From: Nocardioides eburneiflavus
Lineage (GTDB): Bacteria > Actinomycetota > Actinomycetes > Propionibacteriales > Nocardioidaceae
Assembly (NCBI RefSeq): GCF_004785795.1
Contig: NZ_SRRO01000001.1
Span: 3,224,001 to 3,288,000, forward strand
Length of the DNA stretch: 64,000 bases
Direction of reading: 5' to 3'
Shown here: positions 54,146 through 63,900 of the stretch, piece by piece
Layout: every line of letters begins with the position of its first letter
How positions within the stretch are numbered: position 1 is the stretch's first letter
Program-made: the position numbers and the translations under genes
The notes under the pieces: model-generated
Seen by the model: only the letters and a program-made list of their open reading frames with translations
Told to the model about the DNA's origin: nothing
Database searches by the model: none

Positions 54146-55315
54146 GTGAACGGCAACCCCACCTCACGCGACCACAACAAGGCGTCGGTCCTCGACGTGG
54201 TGCTGTCACGCGCACCGCTGACGCGCAACGAGCTCATCGCGACCACGGGACTGAGCAAGGCCACGGTGTCCCGAGCCGTGGAGGAGCTCCGTGCGGACGG
54301 CTTCGTCGTCGACGGCGCGCTCGACGAGGTCACGGGTCGTGGCCGCAGGTCCACCTACCTCGACGTGCCCAGCAGCACGGGACACGTCGTCGGCATCAGC
54401 TTCGGCATCCAGAGCACGGCCGTCCTGGTGGCCGACCTGAGAGGTCGCGAGGTGCACCACGTCCTCGTGCCCACCCCCCACCACCTGGACGTGGCGAAGG
54501 CCGCGGAGTGGCTGGTGGGCCTGATGAAGGAGGTGAGCGGGCCGGCGGGGGGGCCGTTGCGCCAGGTCGTCGTCGCCGTGCCCGGCCGGGTCCGGGGAGG
54601 CACGGAGATCTTCGGTTCGGCGGAGCCGGCGCAGGTCTTCGGGGGCTCCGGCCTCCAGCGAGCGCTTGCCGACCTGGTGGCCGCGCCCGTGCTGCTGGAC
54701 AGCGACGCCAACGCGTCCCTGCTCGGGATCCTCACCGAGAACTCCACCCTCGGCAACGCCGTCCTCTTCAGCCTGAGCAGCATCTTGAGCTTCGCCAGCT
54801 GTACGGACCACGAGCTGGTCCGGGGACGTACCCCCGCATTCGGAGACATCGGCGTGCTCTCCTCCGGGGTCGGCGACCAGCCCCTCGACGGGCTGATGAG
54901 CACGAGCGGCCTCCTCCGGTTCGCTCGAGGGCGAGGACTCGACCTCGAGCGCATCGATGAGCTCTGGCAGCGGCAGCACGACGAGGGGTCCCGCGCCGCG
55001 GTCCTGGATGCGTTCACGACGGCACTGGTCACCGCCGTCAGTGCGGTCGTGGTGACGCTCGATCCGGAGTCCGTCTTCCTCGTGGGCCGGTTGACTCCGC
55101 TGGTGGACGAGGTCCTGCCCGAGGTACGACGGCGACTCACCATGAGCCTCCCGACGGTGCCAGAGGTCGAGGTGGCGACCCAGGAGCTGGGTCTGTCAGT
55201 GGCGCGAGGAGCGGTGTACGCGAGCCTCGGGATCGCTCGGGACCGGCTGCGGGAAGCCGTGCTCGAGGCACGTCGTCAGGGCCAGCAGACCGAGCGGTTC
55301 GCGCCGGCCTTCTGA
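54146..55315 (+). CDS. ROK-family transcriptional regulator
   Basis: 389 aa. N-terminal winged HTH (LTRNELIATTGLSKATVSRA), then the ROK fold with VVAVPGRVRGG and LLDSDANASLLG. The zinc-binding cysteine cluster of sugar-kinase ROK proteins is missing, so it is a regulator, not a kinase. GTG start one base after the kinase gene; last gene of the operon. It probably represses the operon through the palindrome at 50888 and senses the catabolised compound or its phosphate. Confidence 0.9.
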   Translation: MNGNPTSRDHNKASVLDVVLSRAPLTRNELIATTGLSKATVSRAVEELRADGFVVDGALDEVTGRGRRSTYLDVPSSTGHVVGISFGIQSTAVLVADLRGREVHHVLVPTPHHLDVAKAAEWLVGLMKEVSGPAGGPLRQVVVAVPGRVRGGTEIFGSAEPAQVFGGSGLQRALADLVAAPVLLDSDANASLLGILTENSTLGNAVLFSLSSILSFASCTDHELVRGRTPAFGDIGVLSSGVGDQPLDGLMSTSGLLRFARGRGLDLERIDELWQRQHDEGSRAAVLDAFTTALVTAVSAVVVTLDPESVFLVGRLTPLVDEVLPEVRRRLTMSLPTVPEVEVATQELGLSVARGAVYASLGIARDRLREAVLEARRQGQQTERFAPAF

Positions 55316-55324
55316 CGGTCGTGG

Positions 55325-56767
55325 TCAGCTCGGCGGCAGGAACGGCTGGACCAGCCGGGCGCGCTTGGCCGGCGTGCCGGTGCGTTCCTCGTAGGCGTCG
55401 GAGGCGTCGAGTGTCTTGGCGATGAGCCGGGACGCGATGAACCGGATGGGCTCGGGCTCCCAGTTGCGCGTGTGGTGTCCCACCCACGGCAGGGACGTGA
55501 GGTCCGTGCTCTCGCCCATGATCAGGTCGCGCATCGTGCGGCCCATGATGTTGGCGGCAGTGACGCCGTGACCACCGAAGGCACCGACGAACCCGAGCCC
55601 GCTGCTGCGGTCGAACGCGAGCCTGGTGCACCAGTCGCGAGGCACGGCCAGGGCACCACCCCAGTGGTGGGTGATGCTGGCCTGTGAGGCAGCGGGGAAG
55701 GCTTCGCGAAGGGTCTCGCAGAGCCGTTGGAAGACGCTGGCGTCCCGCTCGTTCTCGGGCGAGAGGGGGTTGGACAAGCGATAGGGCGCGCCTCGGCCGC
55801 CCAGCGCGATCCGGCCGTCGATCGTCCGCTGGGAGTAGTAGTAGAGGTGCCGCAGGTCCGAGATCCCCATGCCGTCCCGCCAGCCGAGCTCGTCCCAGGT
55901 CTCCTGGGGGAGGGGCTCGGTCGCGATCATGAGCGAGTAGAGCGGCAGGAAGCTGCGCCGCTGGGACCGCTCCTGGATCGTGTAGGCCTCCGTGGCACGG
56001 ATCACGATGTCGGCCGAGATCCGGCCGCTCCGGCACTGCACCACGCGGGGGCCGAGCTGTTCTGCTGGTGTCTGCTCGTAGATCGTGACACCGAGCCGTT
56101 CGCAGGCCTCGGCGAGCCCGCGGGCCAGCCGAGCGGGATCGACGCGAGCGGAGTGCGGCGTGAAGGACCCGGCGAGGACGCCCCCGGCCCCGCGGACGAA
56201 GTCGGCGCACTCGTCGGCGGTCAGGAGTCGGTAGTCGTCGGTCCCGAGTCCGAATCGGTGCTTGGCCTCGGTCCGGGCGCGAAGGCGCTGCACCTGCGGC
56301 TCGGTCGTCGCGAGGTTCAGTGCGCCCTCCTTCTTGTAGCCGCAGTCGATCCCTTCGGCGGCAATGACGCGGCCGATCTCGTCGACACCGCGCTGGGTCT
56401 CCCGCTCGGCTCGCAGGACCTCGTCCCACCCGCTTGCGCGCGCGTAGCGCGCGCCGCTGCCGGCGATTCCGGCCGAAACGAACCCGCCGTTGCGACCGGC
56501 GGCGCCGAATCCCGCGATCTCGGCCTCGACCAGGGTGACCCGCAGGGAGGGGTCCGCTGCCTTGAGGTAGTAGGCGGTCCACAGCCCGGCGAAACCGGCA
56601 CCGACGATCGCGACGTCACACGTGTGGTCGCCCGACAACGGCCGGCGGGGGTTCAGGTCTCCGACCACCCCGTCGAGCCAGAGGCTCCGCGACCACCGGT
56701 TCGCGGCCTCCGGGGGAAGAGCGTCGGGGCCTGCGGTCCGGTCCGTCGGGTGCTCATCTCTCAACAC
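55325..56767 (-). CDS. FAD-dependent amine oxidoreductase (DAO family), second copy
   Basis: 480 aa. N-terminal FAD motif AIVGAGFAGLWTAYYLKAAD and GFGAAGRNGGFVSAGIAGSG; C-terminal GFVGAFGGHGVTAANIMGR. It matches the protein at 18810-20291 almost throughout, differing mainly at the N-terminus. GTG start at 56767 with AAAAGG upstream. Convergent with the ROK gene and divergent from the HAD-GntR-RidA operon; the shared intergenic region carries two palindromes. Likely oxidises an amine produced or taken up by this locus. Confidence 0.9.
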   Translation of the reverse strand: MLRDEHPTDRTAGPDALPPEAANRWSRSLWLDGVVGDLNPRRPLSGDHTCDVAIVGAGFAGLWTAYYLKAADPSLRVTLVEAEIAGFGAAGRNGGFVSAGIAGSGARYARASGWDEVLRAERETQRGVDEIGRVIAAEGIDCGYKKEGALNLATTEPQVQRLRARTEAKHRFGLGTDDYRLLTADECADFVRGAGGVLAGSFTPHSARVDPARLARGLAEACERLGVTIYEQTPAEQLGPRVVQCRSGRISADIVIRATEAYTIQERSQRRSFLPLYSLMIATEPLPQETWDELGWRDGMGISDLRHLYYYSQRTIDGRIALGGRGAPYRLSNPLSPENERDASVFQRLCETLREAFPAASQASITHHWGGALAVPRDWCTRLAFDRSSGLGFVGAFGGHGVTAANIMGRTMRDLIMGESTDLTSLPWVGHHTRNWEPEPIRFIASRLIAKTLDASDAYEERTGTPAKRARLVQPFLPPS

Positions 56768-56831
56768 GGCTACACCTTTTCTCGTCCCAGGGAGGCGCGT
56801 GCCTCCGGTGAATAGGTTCTGACGGAATGTT

Positions 56832-56868
56832 GTTGACAGTCAACCACAGTACACGTATTGTCGACAAT
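56832..56868. promoter_or_regulatory. Two palindromic operators, GntR-type
   Basis: GTTGAC-A-GTCAAC at 56832-56844 and ATTGTCGACAAT at 56857-56868 lie between the divergent oxidoreductase and HAD genes. The second shares TTGTC-ACAA with a site before the glutamate dehydrogenase gene (60840). FadR-type GntR regulators use TNGT-N3-ACNA sites, and such a regulator is encoded at 57643. Confidence 0.7.
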
Positions 56869-56918
56869 CGACCAGCGCGCACCGCCGCTGCGCGAGCCAA
56901 GCTCCCCAGGAGGACCCC

Positions 56919-57596
56919 GTGGTATTCGAGAAGCCGAAGTTCGTGACGTTCGACATGAACGGCACGCTCATCAAGTTCGCCATCAACGACGCGATGCGAG
57001 AGGTCCTCGGCGACCGGCTGCCGGCCGACGTCGCCGACGAGTACCTGCGGATCTGCAAGGCGTACCGGTTCGACGAGTGCATGGGCGACCACAAGCCGTT
57101 CCACCAGATCGTCGCGAGCTCCATGGAGCGCGCCTCGCGCTGGGTGGGCCTGGAGTACCGCCCGGAGGACGCGCGGGCGGTCTACGAGATCGTCCCGACC
57201 TGGGGCCCCTACCCGGGGGTGACCGAGGCGCTGAACCGGTTGGCGGAGGCGGTGCCGCTGGTGATCATCACCAACAGCGACACCGCGCACGCCGAGCAGC
57301 TCTCGAAGAACCTCGATGCACCGTTCGACGTCGTGATCAGCGCCGAGGAGATGGGCACCTACAAGCCACGCATGCGTGCGTTCGAGTACCTGTTCGACAA
57401 GCTCGACGTGACGCCAGGCGAGCTGGTGCACGTCTCGGCCAGCCCGATGTACGACCACCGCACGGCGGCGGCCATGGGCATCGAGGACAAGGTGTACGTC
57501 GATCGTGGCTTCGAGCACGACGAGCACTGGCTCGGCTACGAGCGCATCACCGACATCGCCGACCTCCCGGTCCTCTTCGGCCTGCCGCGTCCCTGA
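56919..57596 (+). CDS. HAD-family hydrolase (haloacid dehalogenase type II-like), second copy
   Basis: 225 aa. Nucleophile Asp in VTFDMNGTLIKF, motif II in LVIITNSDTAH, lysine in GTYKPRMRAFEYLF, acidic motif in SASPMYDHRTAAAMG. It is related to the protein at 50978-51652 but more diverged than the other duplicated pairs. GTG start with AGGAGGA upstream. First gene of the operon that continues with GntR, RidA, the DSD-like enzyme and an SDR. The substrate is unknown; dehalogenation is only one option. Confidence 0.88.
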   Translation: MVFEKPKFVTFDMNGTLIKFAINDAMREVLGDRLPADVADEYLRICKAYRFDECMGDHKPFHQIVASSMERASRWVGLEYRPEDARAVYEIVPTWGPYPGVTEALNRLAEAVPLVIITNSDTAHAEQLSKNLDAPFDVVISAEEMGTYKPRMRAFEYLFDKLDVTPGELVHVSASPMYDHRTAAAMGIEDKVYVDRGFEHDEHWLGYERITDIADLPVLFGLPRP

Positions 57597-57642
57597 CCGG
57601 GCAGCCGCCCACCGCGGTCCGGCGAACCGGGAGGAGCACTGG

Positions 57643-58386
57643 ATGGACGTCACGTTCGCGTGGCAGGAGCAGCGGACGACGACGCCGGAGGGCGTCTACC
57701 GCGTGCTGCGTGCCGCCATCCTCGACGGCAGCGTTCCCCCCGGTGGGCAGCTGCGTGAGGCGCACATCGCTGCGGACCTCGGTATCAGCAGGTCCCCCCT
57801 GCGCGAGGCGCTGACCAGGCTCGAGGAGGAGGGCATGGTCGTGAAGATCCCCTTCCGCGGGGCGTTCGTGGCCGAGGTGAGTGCCGCCGAGGTCGCAGAG
57901 ATCGCCTCGGTCCGCCTGCTCGTCGAGCCGTATGCCGCGGAGCTCTCGATGGAGGCGTTGCGCGGTGACGCGCGCCCGACCCTGGTCCGCACCCTCGAGG
58001 ACCTCGGGCGCGCCACCGAGCAGAACGACATCCCGGCGAGCATCGACGCGCACCTGCGCCTCCACCGGCTCTTCTACGACCTCTCGGGCAACAGCATCCT
58101 GCAGGGCCTCTGGGGCGGGTGGGAGACCAAGCTGCGCCTCTACCTGGCGGCCGACCATCGCTCCTACGCCGACGTGCACGAGATCGCCCGCGAGCACGAG
58201 GCGATGGTCCGCTGCGTGCTGGAGGGAGACGTGGACGGGTTCCGGCGCGAGGTGGCCCGCCACTTCCCGTCCGCGCTCGCCGGGCGGAGCACGGGTCGGG
58301 GACGCGCGAACCCCGCGCCCCACGATGGCGTGTACGGCCAACGATCGACACTTCCGCTGGCCCCGGCGGCGGACAAGGAGACCTGA
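57643..58386 (+). CDS. GntR-family regulator with FCD domain
   Basis: 247 aa. Winged HTH at residues about 15-75 (EAHIAADLGISRSPLREALT), followed by the all-helical FCD domain with a metal-binding pattern (DAHLRLHRLFYDLSGN, EHEAMVRCVLEGD). The last 30 residues look disordered. ATG 57643 has GGGAGGAG upstream. It sits inside the operon, so it probably regulates its own transcript and the divergent oxidoreductase via the 56832-56868 sites. A carboxylate or amino acid is a usual effector. Confidence 0.92.
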   Translation: MDVTFAWQEQRTTTPEGVYRVLRAAILDGSVPPGGQLREAHIAADLGISRSPLREALTRLEEEGMVVKIPFRGAFVAEVSAAEVAEIASVRLLVEPYAAELSMEALRGDARPTLVRTLEDLGRATEQNDIPASIDAHLRLHRLFYDLSGNSILQGLWGGWETKLRLYLAADHRSYADVHEIAREHEAMVRCVLEGDVDGFRREVARHFPSALAGRSTGRGRANPAPHDGVYGQRSTLPLAPAADKET

Positions 58387-58389
58387 CAG

Positions 58390-58866
58390 ATGAGTGAGAA
58401 CCACACCCGGACCGGTTCGGCCCTCGAGCGGATCCGCGCCGTCGGCATGGACCTGCCTCCGGTGGGGACGAGCACGAAGTACGTCAACCACCGAGCCGTC
58501 GGAGAGAGCATCCACGTCGCGGGGCAGCTGCCCTACAAGGACGGGGAGCTGCTGGGGCAGGGCGTCCTGGGTCGGAACGTCGACGTCGAGACCGGTCGCG
58601 AGCTGGCCCGCCACGCGGTGGTCAACTGCCTCGCCGAAGCCGCGGACGCAGTGGGCGGGCTGGACCGCGTCCGGGTCGTGCAGATGCTGGTCTTCGTGGC
58701 CAGCACGCCCGAGTTCGGCCAGCAGTCGACGGTGGCCGACGCGGCCAGTGAGCTGCTCGTCGAGGTGCTGGGCGAGGACGGCCGGCACGCGCGCACGGCC
58801 ATCGGCGTGGCGAGCCTGCCGCGCAACAGCCCGGTCGAGATCCAGATGATCTGCACGACCGCGTAG
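58390..58866 (+). CDS. RidA-family protein (copy B)
   Basis: 158 aa. Same length as copy A at 26590, with the same blocks (STKYVNHRAV, SIHVAGQLPYKDGELLG, VVQMLVFVASTPEFGQQST). By eye roughly three residues in four are the same, lower than for the next two genes. It would hydrolyse enamine or imine products of the neighbouring PLP enzyme. It starts 3 bases after the GntR stop, so the two are co-transcribed. Confidence 0.87.
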   Translation: MSENHTRTGSALERIRAVGMDLPPVGTSTKYVNHRAVGESIHVAGQLPYKDGELLGQGVLGRNVDVETGRELARHAVVNCLAEAADAVGGLDRVRVVQMLVFVASTPEFGQQSTVADAASELLVEVLGEDGRHARTAIGVASLPRNSPVEIQMICTTA

Positions 58867-58926
58867 GACCCACCGAATCCGTCGAACCACCCTTCGACCG
58901 AACCCTTCGACACCGAGGAGCGCACC

Positions 58927-60033
58927 GTGCACCGGTTCCACCACGTACTCGACCGCCTGGCCGGCCGGGTGGACACGCCCTTCCCGATCGTGCTGGCCGA
59001 CGTGATGCAGGACAACATCGACCGGATGCAGGCCTTCGCCGCGGAACGCGGCCTGGACGTGCGTCCGCACGTGAAGACCCACAAGTGCATCGAGATCGGC
59101 CGGCGCCAGCTCGAGGCCGGGGCGGTGGGGATCACCGCCGGCAACGTCGGCGAGGCCGAGGTGTTCGCCGGCGCCGGGTTCGACGACATCTTCCTCGCCT
59201 ACCCGGTGTGGCCCTCGGGCACCAAGGCCGGGCGGATCCGTGAGCTGGCGGGGACCACGAGCCTGCGGGTCGGCGTCGACAACGCCGCGGCCATCGATGC
59301 GCTGGCCGACGCGATGGGCGAGGAGCCCGACCGGCTCCAGGTCGTCATCGAGGTCGACTGCGGTGCCCGCCGCTCCGGCGCTCCGCCAGAGGCCGCCGGG
59401 GACCTCGCCCAGGTCGCCCGCAAGCGTGGGCTGGTGCCGGCCGGGGTCTTCACCTATCCCGGGCACGGCAGTGCCGGTCCGGAGTCGCGGGAGCCGGCCG
59501 CCCAGGACCAGGAGGCCGCGCTCGCCACTGCCGTACGCAGCATCGAGGCCGTGGGGATCACCCCGCAGGTGGTCTCCGCCGGCTCCACCCCGACCGTGGC
59601 GTACGCGACCGACAGCGTGATCACCGAGATCCGTCCGGGGGAGTACGTGTTCTGCGACCTCGACAACACCCGGCTGGGGGCGTGCGCAGAGGACCAGATC
59701 GCGCTCTTCGTGGCAGCGACCGTGGTCAGCGACTGGGTGCCGGACCAGGCCATCCTCGACGTCGGCACCAAGGCCATGGGTCGTGAGGGCACCCCGGAGA
59801 AGGGCTTCGGTGGCGTCGCCGGGAGCAAGGCGGTGCTGTCGAGGCTCAACGAGTACCACGGGTTCCTCGCCGTGCCAGGGGGGGAGGCGCGACCGAGCGT
59901 GGGCACCGTGGTCCCGGTGGTGCCCAACCACGTGTGTCCGGTGGTGGCCAGCTTCGAGGAGCTGCTGGTGACCGACTCCGAGGGCACGACGCTGGAGCGG
60001 TGGGAGGTCGCCGCCCGTGGACGCCTGAGCTGA
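58927..60033 (+). CDS. D-serine dehydratase/D-threonine aldolase-like PLP enzyme (copy B)
   Basis: 368 aa. PLP lysine K50 in RPHVKTHKC and metal pair H335-V-C337 in PNHVC, as in copy A; by eye about nine residues in ten are the same. GTG start with GAGGAG upstream. The His-x-Cys zinc pattern favours a DSD1-type dehydratase, which would convert a beta-hydroxy D-amino acid to an enamine and then a keto acid. An aldolase is the alternative; it would yield glycine plus an aldehyde. Confidence 0.87.
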   Translation: MHRFHHVLDRLAGRVDTPFPIVLADVMQDNIDRMQAFAAERGLDVRPHVKTHKCIEIGRRQLEAGAVGITAGNVGEAEVFAGAGFDDIFLAYPVWPSGTKAGRIRELAGTTSLRVGVDNAAAIDALADAMGEEPDRLQVVIEVDCGARRSGAPPEAAGDLAQVARKRGLVPAGVFTYPGHGSAGPESREPAAQDQEAALATAVRSIEAVGITPQVVSAGSTPTVAYATDSVITEIRPGEYVFCDLDNTRLGACAEDQIALFVAATVVSDWVPDQAILDVGTKAMGREGTPEKGFGGVAGSKAVLSRLNEYHGFLAVPGGEARPSVGTVVPVVPNHVCPVVASFEELLVTDSEGTTLERWEVAARGRLS

Positions 60034-60088
60034 GCGCCCGTACGACCACTGATCACGCATCCACCACGACCCGACGGAGAAACCCACG

Positions 60089-60823
60089 ATGAGACTCGAG
60101 AACCACACCGCGCTGGTCACCGGCGCCAGCAGCGGGATCGGCGAGGCGGTGAGCTCGCACTTCCGCCGCGAGGGTGCGCGGCTGCTGCTGACCGGTCGCC
60201 GCGAGCGGCTCGGCACCGCGCAGCCCGAGGACGTGTACGTCCCCGGAGACCTCAATGACGAGGCGTTCGTCGCGTCCCTGGCCGAGGAGGCGAAGGAGGC
60301 GTTCGGCACCGTCGACGTGGCCGTGCTCAACCACGGACTGCAGGCCGGCGGCCCATTGACGGAGATGTCGTACGAGGACGCCAGGGACGTGCTGCACAGC
60401 AACCTGCTCAGCTCGTTCCTGGTGATGAAGCACTTCGCCCCGCTGATGCCGGCGAGCGGGGGGTCGTTCGTGCTCGTCGGGTCCCGGCTCGGCATCGTCG
60501 GCAAGCCGGAGGAGGTGCTCTACTCCGCGGCCAAGGGCGGCCTGATCATGCTCGCCAAGGGCGCCGCCATCGAGTGGGCCCCGCGCAACATCCGGGTCAA
60601 CGTGGCCGCACCCGGCCTGACCGCGACCCCGGTCATCGAAGCCTCTTTCCAGCGCCGGGACGACCCCGAGGCCTACCGCCGCCAGCGCGAGTCCCAGATC
60701 CCGCTGCAGCGCCTGGCCACCCCCGAGGAGGTCGCAGACGCCGTGCTGTTCCTGGCCTCCCCGGAGTCCTCCTACATCACCGGGGCGGTCCTCCCCATCG
60801 ACGGCGGGTACACCGCGTTCTAG
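60089..60823 (+). CDS. SDR-family oxidoreductase (copy B)
   Basis: 244 aa, nearly the same as copy A at 28307. Nucleotide motif [20 protein letters not shown], catalytic YSAAKGG, C-terminus [15 protein letters not shown]. Last gene of the HAD-GntR-RidA-DSD-SDR operon; homology with copy A ends at the stop codon. It would oxidise or reduce a hydroxy/keto intermediate of the same pathway. The next gene starts after an operator-like site. Confidence 0.9.
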   Translation: MRLENHTALVTGASSGIGEAVSSHFRREGARLLLTGRRERLGTAQPEDVYVPGDLNDEAFVASLAEEAKEAFGTVDVAVLNHGLQAGGPLTEMSYEDARDVLHSNLLSSFLVMKHFAPLMPASGGSFVLVGSRLGIVGKPEEVLYSAAKGGLIMLAKGAAIEWAPRNIRVNVAAPGLTATPVIEASFQRRDDPEAYRRQRESQIPLQRLATPEEVADAVLFLASPESSYITGAVLPIDGGYTAF

Positions 60824-60839
60824 GTCCGACCACGGCCGG

Positions 60840-60849
60840 TTGTCAACAA
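60840..60849. promoter_or_regulatory. Operator-like palindrome before glutamate dehydrogenase
   Basis: TTGTCAACAA, in a GGTTGTCAACAATAGACA context, resembles TTGTCGACAA at 56858-56867. The same GntR protein could control both. A good ribosome site CAGGAGG follows at 60854-60860. Confidence 0.5.
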
Positions 60850-60913
60850 TAGACAGGAGGGCGTATGGTCGCTGCATGCAGCGACCAGCCCTGGCCATGC
60901 GGTGAGCCACGTG

Positions 60914-63900
60914 ATGACCGTCGCGGACCGATCGACCCCCGCGTCGGCACCGCGCGTCACCTGGGAGGCAGGCGAGGGCGGTCTCAGATGCTCGGTCGAG
61001 TGGCCCGGTGACCGGCCCCCGCTCTCGCGGGTGCTGCCCATCTTCGAGCAGCTCGGGCTCGTCCTGGTCGACCACGTGCCGGGCGAGGCGGGGGACAGCT
61101 TCGCGTTCTCGGAGGTCGAGGACCCGAACCTGCCGGAGATGCTGCCACTGCTCGCGGAGGCGTTCGGCGCCGCGTGGGAGGGGCTCGTCGACCGGGACGA
61201 GCTCTCCGCCCTGGTCGTGGAGACCCACCTGGCCCCCAGGCAGGTCCAGCTCGTGCGGGCGGCGTCGCAGTACCTTCGCCAGGCGGGCCTCGGGGCGAGC
61301 ACCTCCTACGTCCGCGGAATCCTGTCGGCCCATCGCGACTTCGTCCGGCACTGGGTCGAGCTGTTCGAGCAGCGGTTCGACCCCGCGGCCGGCACATCGC
61401 CGGGGGAGGGGCTGGCCAACAAGCTCGCGACCTACGCCGATGCGGCGACCACCCGCGACGAGTTCCGGGTCCTGGACTGGTACGTCGGCCTGCTCGACGC
61501 GGTCACGCGGACCAACTACTTCCGCACGGACGCGTCGGGGAGTCCGTCGGCCACGATCGTGCTCAAGCTCGACCCGTCCCGCCTGCCGTTCCCCACTGAC
61601 CCGGCTGTTCACGTCGAGACCTTCGTGCACCACCCGGACGTCGAGGGCCTGCACGTCCGCTACGGCGCGGTTGCCCGCGGTGGCCTGCGCTGGTCCGACC
61701 GCGTCGAGGACTACCGCGACGAGGTGCTCGCCCTGGCGAAGGCCCAGCAGGTCAAGAACTCCCTGATCGTGCCTGCCGGGGCCAAGGGAGCCTTCGTGGT
61801 GAGGAGCCCCCTCGCCGGTCTGGCACCCGACGAGGCGGCGGAGGAGGTCCGCCGCTGCTACCGGTTGTTCGTGCGTGGCCTGCTCGACGTGACCGACGAC
61901 GTCGGTGACGGGGTCGCGCCGCCAGCGGGCGTGCTGGCCACGGACGCGCCCGACCCCTACCTGGTGGTGGCTGCGGACAAGGGCACCGCCGCCTTCTCGG
62001 ACCTGGCCAACGAGGAGTCGACCGCGGCGGGCTTCTGGCTCGACGACGCCTTCGCCTCCGGCGGCTCCACGGGCTTCAACCACAAGGACCTCGGCGTCAC
62101 CGCGCGCGGGGCTTGGGTGGCCGTGCGGCGACACTTCACCGAGCTGGGCGTGGATCCCGAGCGGGACGAGATCACCGTCGCCGGCATCGGCGACATGTCC
62201 GGGGACGTCTTCGGCAACGGGATGCTGCTCTCGAGGACCATCCGGCTGGTCGCCGCGTTCGACCATCGCCACATCTTCATCGACCCCTCCCCGGACCCGG
62301 AGGTGTCGTACGCCGAGCGAGCCCGGCTCGCCGCGCTGCCGCGCTCCTCGTGGGCCGACTACGACCGGACGCTGGTCTCTCCTGGCGGAGGTGTCTTCCC
62401 GCGGTCCGGCCGGGCGGTCACGTTGTCGGCACAGGCGCGCGCGGTGCTCGGCGTCGACGCCGAGGAGCTGTCCGCCGACGAGCTCGTGCAGGCAGTGCTG
62501 AGGGCTCCGGTCGACCTGCTCTGGAACGGTGGGATCGGCACCTATGTCCGGGCGTCGCACGAGACCGACGCCGACGCGGCCGACCGCGGCAACGACCGAG
62601 TCCGGGTCTCGGCCGACGGGCTCCGGTGCCGGGTGGTGGGGGAGGGGGGCAACCTCGGCCTGACCCAGGCCGCCCGCATCGAGCTCGCTCTCGCCGGGGG
62701 ACGCGTGAACGCCGACTTCATCGACAACGTGGCCGGGGTCAACACCTCCGACCGCGAGGTCAACCTCAAGGTCCTCCTGCGCCAGGTCGAGCACGACGGT
62801 CTGATCGATCGCCCCGAACGCGACCGGATCCTCCTCGACGAGTGCGCCGAGGAGGTCGTGGCCGCCGTGCTGGCCGACAGTGAGCGCCAGACGTTGGCCC
62901 TCAGCGTCGCCGAGGCGTACGGCGCCACCGTGCTGGACCGGCACGACCAGGTGATCCGCAACCTGGAGCAGCACGGGCTGGTCCGGGGCCGCGAACAGCT
63001 TCCCGACCACGAGGAGATCGAGCGGCGTCGCGCAGCGGGGCGCGGCCTGACCCGACCGGAGATCGCCGTCGTTCTCGGCCACGCGAAGAACCTCGTCCAC
63101 GAGCTGCTCCTCGACGGGGACGTCCCGGACGACCCGGGCGTGGCGGACGTGCTGACCGGCTACTTCCCCTCGTCGCTGCAGCGGACGTACGCCGACCAGG
63201 TGCTCGACCACCGCCTGGGGCGGGAGATCATCGCCACGCGTCTGGCCAACGACCTCATCGACCGCGTCGGCCCGGGATTCATCTACCGGATCGAGGATCG
63301 CACCGGCGCCAGCACCGACCACGCGATCCGGGCGGTGCTCGTCGTCAAGCGCCTCCTGGGCCTCGATGAGCTGTGGGACGGCCTCGCGCCGTACCCGGTG
63401 GCGCCCACGGTTCCCCTGCGCCAGGCGCTGGAGCGGGCCCTCGAGCACAACGTCGCCTGGTTGGCCCGTCGCACCAGCAGGCTGGGACCGATCGGGGACG
63501 AGGTGGCCTCGTACGACCACTCCGTCGCCCGGCTCCGCGAGGCCCTGACCGCCAACCCGACCGTGACCGACGATCCCTCGCTGGCAGGGAGCCTCGCCGC
63601 ACTGGCGGGGCTCGGCGCCCCGGGGGAGCTGTTGACGGCGTGCCGCGCGGTGGCCCAGATGAACTCCGCGCTCGGCCTCGCGGCCGCGGCGGCCGACAGT
63701 GGCCACGACGTCATCGACCTCGGGGCGGTCTACGCCCGTGTCGGCGAGGCGCTGGGCATGTCCTGGCTCTACACGACCGTGACGATCACGTCGGCCGACC
63801 AGCACTGGGTCCAGCTGGCCAAGGCGGCGCTGCGCGACGAGCTGTCTGCGCTCACCGTCGCGATCGCCACCGACGTGGTCACCGAGGGCGGACTGGAGCG

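Noticed and set aside
57547..60504. A 985-residue minus-strand frame
   Set aside because: It is antisense to the GntR, RidA, DSD-like and SDR genes, all of which have clear motifs. No ribosome site or protein-like hydrophobic pattern.
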